From: Diphasiastrum complanatum
Taxonomy: Eukaryota; Streptophyta; Lycopodiopsida; Lycopodiales; Lycopodiaceae
Assembly (NCBI GenBank): GCA_029204225.1
Contig: CM055096.1
Coordinates: 66,624,370-66,688,369 of the forward strand
Length of the DNA: 64,000 nucleotides
Direction: 5' to 3'
A program made the translations under genes and the position numbers. Numbering within the stretch: the stretch's first letter is position 1; each line of letters starts with the position of its first letter. Below the pieces are notes generated by a model. The model did no database searches, had not been told where the DNA came from, and worked only from the letters and a program-made list of their open reading frames with translations. Of the stretch, positions 56,090-64,000 are shown one piece after another.

Positions 56090-56660
56090 CCTCTCTGCGC
56101 ACTCTCACCGTCTCTGCTTACTCTCTCTCTCTCCCCGCTCTCTCACCGTCTCTTTTCCTTCTCTCTCACCATATATTACTCTCTCTCTCACCCCTCTCTC
56201 TCCCTCTCCCGATCAGCCATTCTCGTCCTCCTCCTCCTAGCATCGCGCAGCAGCCTCTCTCTCTCTCTCTTCCTCCCGATCAGCCATTCCCGTCCTAGCA
56301 TCACGCAGCATCTCCACCTCTTTTTCAGCGATCAATCACTCTCCGCACACGGTCGGTCGCGCTCTCTCTCTCTCTCTCTCTCCCGATGGCCATCATCCTG
56401 CTCCTCCTAGCACCAACGCATCTCCGGCTCTCCCTCCGATCAAACTCACTCCTCTCTTTTGCTCTTTCTAGAGATTTTGTTCTCTTTCTAAAAATTTCTT
56501 TTTGTTCTCTTTCTAAAAATTTCGTGCACTCTCCGAGTCTCGTCCCACTCACCGAACCGACAACTTTTTTAGGTTAACCTAGATTTAGGGCAGACGTGGC
56601 CCACTGAAACGATCATTACACTTGTCCACAACAGCCTACATTCTCTCTCTCTCTCTTTCA
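56090..56660. repeat. CT-rich tract with tandemly repeated CGATCAGCCATTC unit
   Basis: Pyrimidine-rich on plus. CCCGATCAGCCATTC, a CGTCCT word and AGCATC.CGCAGCA recur at about 56207 and 56275, with a weaker third copy at about 56382. It could be a 5'-UTR or promoter region on either strand; the plus frame 56386-56577 is probably not a gene. Confidence 0.5.
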
Positions 56661-56973
56661 CCTCACTCTACGACTATTTTCAAAACTTGGAAACAAAAAG
56701 CCTAACCCTAATTCAGTCTTAGCCTCCCCTGTTCATAATTTGATCACAGAGTCTAAAAGAAATTTAATTGAAACTTTTTATAAGCCCAAGCTAATACCCC
56801 ATTTTAAAGCAAGGAGATTATTCATTTTAAAGTTCTTTTGGAAGAACAAAATTCCATGTCATCATTAAAAAAATCCACATCATCAAATTTTGTAATGAAG
56901 TGAAATTTGTCAAGTCTCTCTCTCCGGTTACATCCATTCGGGTGTCCCTCCCGATTGGGACATGACCGTTTGG

Positions 56974-57022
<49 letters not shown>
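56974..57022 (+). repeat. (CT)24 microsatellite
   Basis: Uninterrupted CT run, followed by a wider CT-rich region to about 57120. A CAG|GTATTG near 57207 could be a donor of a plus-strand untranslated exon, but no start codon follows. Confidence 0.9.
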
Positions 57023-57026
<4 letters not shown>

Positions 57027-57209
57027 TTCCTCTTGCTTCTCTCTTTTACTCTCCTCTCCTCTCGTCTCTCCTCTTCTCTGCACTCGTCTCTGCACTCCTC
57101 TTCTTTGCACTCGTCTCTCCTCGGCTGCCTCATGTTGGTGATGCAATTGTCTGAGATCCGAGTGCTTGCATTGGTTTTGTCTGCGGATGTGAGAGCTTGA
57201 AGCCAGGTA

Positions 57210-58198
57210 TTGATTATGTCTGCATTGCGCAGTGATGATTGACATTTTCGGTTCGCAATTTTAGGGCTACTTTAGTCCATTTCAAGCAAGTTTCATTTTG
57301 CGATTATTTCATTTCTTTAAGCCAATTTGATCACTTAAATTCATTATTAGATCTTTAATTGTCTATTTTCTAGTAGCTCTAGTACTAGTTTAATCTATTT
57401 GGAGTTTGGTTTTGCCTGATTTCTTGAGGACCTTGGACACCAATTTTTATCGTCTCTCTTAAATGTGCATCTTTGTTCATCGTGGTCTTGGTGCCTTGCT
57501 TCAAGTTGATCCGTAGGTTAGAAACCCGAACCAGTGCATTATTCCAAACGACGACCATGTTTGATTACTATCAATGCTCAATGGTTGAATTCACATCCTT
57601 CTTTTAAATAGTAGGCGTTGTCTTCAATGACTGAAAGGAAGTTTCAACTGATTGGAAGTTGAATGTTGTGTTTACAGCCATGGCTTCTTACGGATTTTTG
57701 TAATGTTCTTAAACCATATCTTTGCCACAACTGCTAGGTCGAATTACTAGCATCCATATTCTTTTATGTGGTTGTGATTGACTATAGTCTGATGCAATAT
57801 GAATGTAGAAGAGATGATAAAATAATTTCACTTTGATCCATGTTGATTCATTGTAACACATTGTTGATTTCTACACCATCAAAGTCGAATTCATGTTGCC
57901 ACTTCTTAGACTAATTGAACATAATGGAATCCCAAAAAAAAATTGGCATACAGGATGGTGCTCTTGATTGGGTTTATCGTGTTCACTCTATGTCCACATC
58001 TCCTTAAGCATGACCATGCTTAGGCTCAACGTTTCAAAACATTAAAAAGAAAATTATTCAATATACAATGTCTTTTCAACATACTATTGTTTTAGACTTG
58101 CTTTATTCAATCAGAAGATAGAATTTCTCACTTTCTCCATACAAATTGCATAAGAATGGAATCTGAGTTTCACAATAACCCAAAGAATTAGATGATAT
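57210..58198. other. Unassigned AT-rich spacer
   Basis: No recognised gene or repeat. Confidence 0.4.
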
Positions 58199-58790
58199 TT
58201 GTCTACTATGGATACGTCATCTTCGAATTCTATCAAAAAGTTGGATGGCAACAACTATCACTTATGGAAATTCAGAATGAGGGTGATTCTACAAGCAAAA
58301 GAGCTTTGGGAAGTTGTCGAAGGTACTCAGGTTAAGCCTATTGTAGATTCCATACGACCATCACCAAATGGAAGTAGAAGGATTCACTCTTATCACTCTC
58401 AACATAAGAGATAATTAGATTAGTCATTTTCGAAGTGCTCGAACTTTGTTGGAAGCTTGGAATATTCTAAGCAATCTTTATGACATTAGACATGACTGCC
58501 AAATTTTATCTAAGGAAAATGTTTTTCGTATTCAAAATGGCTGACTCAAATTTGATTACGAATCATTTGAACAATTTCAAAAACCTTTTTGAGCAAATGT
58601 TTGCAAGTGGTGCAGAAATCAACGATGCAGATGTCGCCATGACTCTTCTATCAACCCTTTCTAACACTTGCGAAAATTGGATACTCACTATTTCTACTCA
58701 ATAAAGGATTACAATAGTAAGAGCTTTGTCTATGCTATTGTAGGAAGAGATCTAGAGAAATGGTTCTCCATTCTCCCATTCGGCACCATA
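58199..58790 (+). pseudogene. Copia gag fragment
   Basis: Plus strand: IKKLDGNNYHLWKFRMRVIL and ELWEVVEGTQVKP, then after a shift LFEQMFASGAEINDADVAM and LLSTLSNTCENW. Similar wording to element I gag at 2149-1600, probably the same family. It is cut on both sides, with no knuckle or LTR. Confidence 0.85.
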
Positions 58791-60239
58791 AGGTGATTAC
58801 ACATGGAGATTTGTGACTATCAAAAAAATCACGAATAAATTGATTGGTTTTGAATATTCGTTATTCGAGTCAATCCAATTATTATGGATGTGTTGATTCA
58901 TTTGATCTTTAAAATACATATGTTAGACTGAAAATACGTTCACCTATACCATAGGAGGTATACTTAACTATGAGTTAAAGTTACTCTAGTTTAACATGTC
59001 TCTTCATATCTAGTCGTTTCGTATGGACGACCTAGTAAAGGTTATCCAAGGCAATGTCTTTTCCTTTTAAAGGTCTTGTCCTTAATTACAAGGCAAGTAC
59101 TTAGGAGATATATTCCCGAAAAATGACTTAGGCCTCTTTATGATTTATACTTAACCAGCTCATATCTTCATTTTCGAGTATATCATGCCATATTTATGTT
59201 GATATTCAATATTTAACATTTTTGTGGCATCACATATCCCCTTTCTCAAATGTGAAACATCCTCGTGAACATATCATCTTCATTTCGAGGACTATTCGAG
59301 AAACATTCTTGTTCCTCATATTTCGTTAAGTCGAAAAGATATTTCTTCGTCAATTTTGTCCTTTAGATATTTCTCCATCTTAGAGAATATGTGTCTGTTG
59401 TTTCGTTGAATAGGTTGATTTAAGTTGATCTTTAAATTGTTGATGAAAACTGGAATCAACCTTCAAAACATCTTTAAACTTCAAAAATTCAGCATCCCAT
59501 AGAAACATCAGCACAACAAAGACATGAATGAATGTTTTATGAACTATTCAATTCTTAATATTTTCTGAGCAAACTCCAAGTTTTGCTGAGCTTCGATCAA
59601 CAGCAAGTCTTCTTTGGATTTTGTGTAGCGGCCAACTAGTAAATTGCCGAATTCTTCTAACTTAAAGTAAGGAGCTGAAAATCTAATAAAATTGCTTTTA
59701 ACATAAAGATTCTGAACAAAAAATAATGTCTTCGCCGCAAAGGTACCAAACTGCCAAAATGTATATGTACAGAACTGCTTATAATAGAATGACTTCCTTC
59801 TATCTTGCAAATTATGTCAAATCTCCACAAAATATTCTACAAGGTTTCGCTCCCAATCCACATAAAGACTGATAATTCTGGATAACCCATATTTATATTA
59901 ATCAGCAATCCTGCATCGTCGAATGCGCCTAAATCCGCAACAGCTTGTGTTTGTACAACTGAAATTGCGACTTTCGCTTCCAAAAATGTCGCTTATTATC
60001 TTCGTTTCGCAAAAATTGAAGTTTTTTTATTTGAATATATTCGAGAGCATACATAGTCGAAGAGCCTATGTATAACTATGCTGATCCAAAAGGTACGACT
60101 TGGAACTTACCCTGGATTATGCCTCAGCAGAGACATCCTTTCTGCTCGATAGAGAGCTGGGCCCATAACCAGAGAAAGTCGTCTTTCTCCTAAGGTCGCT
60201 TCCATTCGTAGAAGGCAATGCCTACTGCGCCTGGTAGCA
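58791..60239. other. Unassigned; expected place of Gypsy 3' end
   Basis: Downstream side of the minus-strand Gypsy. A minus frame at 59810-59544 (FSAPYFKLEEFGNLLVGRYT) might be its last piece. GCGAAA/TTTCGC words cluster at about 59965-60012. I could not find an LTR boundary. Confidence 0.35.
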
Positions 60240-62163
60240 TCATGTAATCCACACGCCATTGCAATTCAATACTAAAAGCATGTGGACACCATTTTCAGAA
60301 GCGTTCAACAAATGCACGGAATCTGTCAGCACATACCTTCGACTGATTTCGTCACATTCGCTTTGGCTATGTAGATGCAGTTGCCAAGTCCTGAGTTTGC
60401 AACTCAGCAGCCAGCTTCTGATCTTCCAATTGTTGCTTAAGATTTGACAGCTCCTGTTCGAGCTTGTCAATCTTTGCGACAGCCTCCAAGAATTCTGGAT
60501 GGTCTGAGGCTCCGGTGTAGGCAGGCACAGCTTGGATTTGATGTGTGAGGTCATCAATTCGAAGCAAGGCCTGAAGGTATTCATTGTGTGCATCGGGCCC
60601 ACTGCAAGATGGGGTGGCATCACTCGAGAGCTCCTTCAGCTCAGCCAACTCTTCCTCGACAAGAGCCTTCGCATCCTCGAGCGGTTGTAAGAATTCGACT
60701 CGAAAATTTTCGAGCATCTGGCCTTGGAGCTGGTTCAGCTTCGTGAGATCGATTGTGATTGAACCTGCATTGGTGCTCATAGAGAGAGTAGCTTCTGCCT
60801 TTGGTCTCGTCATTCGCTCCTCCTGTAAATGTTTCTGGAGTGCGACATTATGTTGATTTGCAGCCAAAATTTGCTGCTTCAAGGAATTATTTTGAGTCTG
60901 AAAATTGTCAGACTTGGCCTCAATCGTCTTATTTGTCTGCTTCGAAGAATCAGCTTCTTTTATTAAAGTCTGAAGCTGTGTTTCGAGAGAACGATTTCGT
61001 TCAATCAGTTTCGTATTATCTGATTCGAGCGAATCGATCTTCTCATAGGACTCCTTGAGAGAGTCTAGAAATTTTCTCTCTGAGTTGATAAGCTCCATGG
61101 TGAGTTGTCGGTGGTACTTATCCAACTCATATACGTCAGCCACTAAATTTTTGGCTTTCTCTGTCATAAATCGAAACCACTAGGGCTGGTTGTCTGGTTC
61201 ATCTTCATCTGCCATAGGTGCCCCAATGTCGCCTTCAGCAATTGTTTGTCCTTTGTCTGATGTGTCGGACTAGGTTGCGTCATCATCAGTTGTGGATGCA
61301 CTCTGCTACTTCTGAGATGTCGTAGCAGATGCGAGCTTTGAGGAATTAGCAATAGCAGCAGTTGCTCCATCGGTATCCATTGCCACAGCTAGAACCGTAT
61401 CTGACTGAGATGGTGCAGCGTCAATGTCCGTAGCAGTGGTAGCTGCTACTTCGACTATTGGTGCATCATTGGATGTAACCAGAATAGGCACAAAAATGAG
61501 GCTGGAAAGATCAATTGGCTTGAGAGCCAACATCCTTCTCGTCAGCATTATTTTCTCTTGCTCTGTCAAAATTTGAAAATGAGCGCATAGGCGAGAAACA
61601 TGGGCTCCGACTCCAGAAAACTTTTGATGTTTGATCCAGCGCAACAAAGCTCTGTATGTGATAACGCCGAAGCATGCTGCATTACCTGCAAGCACATCCA
61701 ATATGTAACCAAAATTTTGAACTGAAATTGTGGCATCCGAATCCGTCAAAAATATTACTTGGTTTGTGTATTTACAAAACAGTTTGAATGTTGTATCTCG
61801 GATCATAGAGATTTTGTATCCCTTCGTGGGTACAAAGCAGTTGCTTAGGAAGTGGGCAGCTTCATCCACCGAATCCTTATTGGTTGCAACCATCTTCCCA
61901 TCCATTGGTAAGTCGAGGGTTGTGCAGAACAGGTCTTTAGAGATGTTGAAGAATTTGTCTCGTACGTGAACTTTGAATTCCTCCTCCAAAATTGAATGGA
62001 TAGAGTTCACAAACTCAGCACTGACTTTAGAGAGGATGATGGAGGGGTCCACTTTCAAATCACCCAACCTGCATCGATCCAAAAAGGACTGGATGGATGC
62101 CAGACGGGTTCCTATGTGTGCTTTCCAGATGATATTAGAGCTAGAGCTTGATCCAGAAGCCAT
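60240..62163 (-). pseudogene. Extra reading frame downstream of Gypsy pol
   Basis: From ATG 62163 one minus frame runs 599 codons to 60367, broken only by three TAG codons (61306, 61270, 61180), each where Gln would fit. Residues 1-220: a globular N-part with VKVRDKFFNISKDLFC and TTLDLPMDG, then LLRWIKHQKFSGVGAH and LTEQEKIMLTRRMLALKP. Middle: Ala/Thr/Asp/Ser-rich linker. C-part: long predicted coiled coil (LDSLKESYEKIDSLESDN, AKIDKLEQELSNLKQQLEDQ). A frameshift at about 60370 would extend it to 60240 (ECDEISRRYVLTDSVHLL). It follows pol in the same direction, the position of env-like or additional frames in Athila/Tat-type elements. The N-part recalls the putative plant transposon protein domain in layout, but this is only an impression. 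No membrane segment is seen. Confidence 0.6.
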
Positions 62164-63025
62164 TGGTCGAATGTTTGACGATAGCTCCGTAGATCACAAT
62201 AGTTCGCAAAAGAGTGTCTTGATCGCAAAGAAAATGAACGTAGAAAAGCATAAACTCACAAGTAGAAATTGTAAAGAAAAAAAATGAAAAATAACTCTGA
62301 TAAGCAGTAGCAGTGGGGAAGAGATGATGATGTGGCATGGTGACTTGACATCTGTCACTTCCATTTATGGAGGACGTGCATGTCTCAATATTTAAAATTA
62401 TAATTTGACAGATCGATATTTTATGATGGAAGACCGTTTGTGAAAAGAAAAGAAATAAATTATGCAGAAACAATATCTGTTTTGATATGTGAGCGTACAC
62501 ACGTGTGAATAATGATGATCACGTGGCCATAATCTTTAATGGAGGGATACAAAAAGTAGGTCGAGAGATTTTTGAAAGATTCTCGAAAATATGGTAGATA
62601 GATTCTATAAAAGTTTCGTGAAACTTTCTCGCAGATTCCTAAAAAAAAAAATGATACAGAAACTCACGAAAATTTCTCGAAAATTTTAGCAACATACTAG
62701 AAAATTTCTCGAAAAACTAGAGAAAATGCTAGAAAAGGTTCTAGAAAAATTCTTGAAAATGATTTACAAAAATTTGATTAACAAATTTAGTGTCGCGAAA
62801 GATTCTCGAAAATACTTTAAAAATGATATTGAAAGATTGAGAGAAGTCAAGATAAATTCTCGAAAATTTCACGAAATATTATGAAAAATGTTGGACGGTG
62901 ATAGAAAATTTCATGAAATTTTTCAGAAAATTTCTAGAAAAAATAAAAGAAAAGTCGCGAAATTTTTTAGAAAAGATAAAAGAATAATAATACTAGAAAA
63001 TAATAAGAATAAAGAAAAATTCTGG
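62164..63025. other. Gap between Gypsy pol and extra frame
   Basis: Very AT-rich, without coding. It holds the TTCnnGAA array (next entry). Confidence 0.6.
62580..62939 (-). promoter_or_regulatory. Array of heat-shock-element-like palindromes
   Basis: Eleven exact TTCnnGAA words in 360 bp, starting at 62580, 62615, 62674, 62706, 62739, 62750, 62803, 62857, 62868, 62910 and 62932. Two pairs are spaced exactly 11 bp. It lies just upstream, in transcription direction, of the extra frame. TTCnnGAA is the core of heat-shock factor sites, although spacing here is 3 rather than 2 between neighbouring half-sites. Confidence 0.55.
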
Positions 63026-64000
63026 TCAAAGGTAGTATTTCTTCAGTCTGGACCCATTAATACGTGTAGGTAATAGTTCACCATCCGGTGATTGAAGTTG
63101 CACAGAACCATTGTCAAACACCTCTATGACTTTATAAGGTCCAAGCCATCACATATGGAGTTTTCCAAGGAACTTTTGATGGCAACTGTCATATATCAAC
63201 GCATAATCATCAGCTTTAAGATCACATTTTTTTATATGACTACCATATTTCTTCTTTCTTTGTTCCTGGATTTCCTCCGTTAGTTTTTGTGAAGTCTCTT
63301 GAGCTTTAGCTAGTTCTTGAATATTAGTCAACCGTTCGTTTATACATTCTGCATCTGTTCGTTGAGCTTGAATACGAAAGGTTTTCACCTCAAATTCAAT
63401 TGGCAAAATAGGATGCATACCATACGTAAGAAACTATGGTGTCTGTTTTGTCGTGATTTTCTCTGTGTTGCGATAAGCCCAGAGAACTGATGGTAGTTTC
63501 TGATCCCAATCCGTTGCATGTGCAATAGTAATTTTAGTCAGGATCTTACATAAAATTCCAATAGCTCTTTCTGTCAACCCGTTTGCTTTTGCATTATACG
63601 GTGTAGTTTTTCTATGTCTGATCAGAAAATAAGTTGTCAGCAACCGTATAGTGTCATTTAAAAAATGTGTACCTCGGTCACTTACTAGTTCAAGTGGACA
63701 ACCACATCTGGTGATGATATATTTGAATAAGAACGTCGCGACAGTTTTTGCATCGTTTCATTTCGTCGCCTCTGTTTCAACGTTCTTTGTAGCATAATCT
63801 GTTGCAACTAGAATATAACGTCATTTTGTATGTCGGGTAACAGGTTTGATTGGATCGACAAAGTCAATCCCCCACTTCTCGAATGGTGCAAGAGGCAGGA
63901 TTGGTGTCAACGACCAATTCATTGCTTTTATAGGCTTACCAAATCTCTGGCATGGATCACATAAACGAATAAAGTTTGACACATCCTTGAACATTGTTGG
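63026..64000 (-). pseudogene. Gypsy pol: integrase and C-terminus (runs off right edge)
   Basis: Minus strand from the edge: FIRLCDPCQRFGKP (zinc CXXC), APFEKWGIDFVDP (first Asp), PLELVSDRGTHFLND (second Asp), TTPYNAKANGLTERA (catalytic Glu), LWAYRNTEKITTKQTP, GMHPILPIEFEV and KCDLKADDYALIYDS. After HM a TGA replaces Arg; it continues WLGPYKVIEVFDNGSVQLQ and ends GSRLKKYYL with stop at 63026. There is no chromodomain, so this is a non-chromoviral (Tat/Athila-side) Gypsy. Four stops, most explained by single C-to-T or G-to-A changes. Confidence 0.88.

Noticed and set aside
62560-63000. CRISPR-like or satellite array
   Set aside because: Repeats are 8-bp palindromes at irregular spacing, with no constant repeat-spacer pattern; this is a plant nuclear sequence.

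Overview
This window looks like nuclear DNA of a flowering or other seed plant. It is AT-rich, gene-poor and built almost entirely from transposable elements. The evidence is plant-type Ty1/Copia elements primed by initiator-tRNA-Met (TGGTATCAGAG sites), Ty3/Gypsy elements with and without a chromodomain, hAT-type remains with a matching MITE, a MULE-like insertion, and plant splice signals. No species can be named from the sequence. No rRNA, tRNA, CRISPR or bacterial-type gene was found.

Layout. 1-3443: minus-strand Copia (element I) with a 1.2-kb LTR. 4357-8091: non-coding LTR element (LARD-like) with unusual AG...CT termini. 8520-12220: old minus-strand Copia of family A, with a solo LTR of the same family inserted in its leader (10364-11068). 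12530-14120: LTR, primer site and leader of family C. 14121-17335: Copia B (plus). 17336-18360: Copia D fragments (minus). 18371-20005: truncated Copia A copy 2, fused to a family B LTR piece. 20954-27341: young Copia A copy 1, complete with 5-bp target duplication, inserted in a family C LTR. 28114-33425: minus-strand blocks that look like spliced host-type coding sequence of unknown function, with stop codons. 36900-37640: Gypsy scraps. 38653-43855: Copia E (minus) with an internal inversion, a MULE-like insertion and a hAT MITE. 46890-47235: Gypsy integrase scrap. 49626-50893: chromovirus end and 3' LTR. 51716-54381: 3' half of a hAT transposase gene and its terminal region. 55777-56600: candidate first exon and promoter of a host gene (minus). 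58199-58790: Copia gag scrap. 60240-64000: minus-strand Gypsy integrase followed by a long extra reading frame downstream of pol.

The most unusual points are in three places. The 60-64 kb Gypsy carries an extra reading frame downstream of pol and, between the two, eleven TTCnnGAA palindromes resembling heat-shock elements. The young Copia A copy has a leader in which a piece is inverted and about 480 bp of foreign sequence was captured. A hAT transposase remnant and a MITE with related ends and a perfect 8-bp target duplication lie 8-11 kb apart. Most coding sequence here is decayed. Many stop codons fit C-to-T change at methylated sites (CAG to TAG, CGA to TGA, TGG to TGA).
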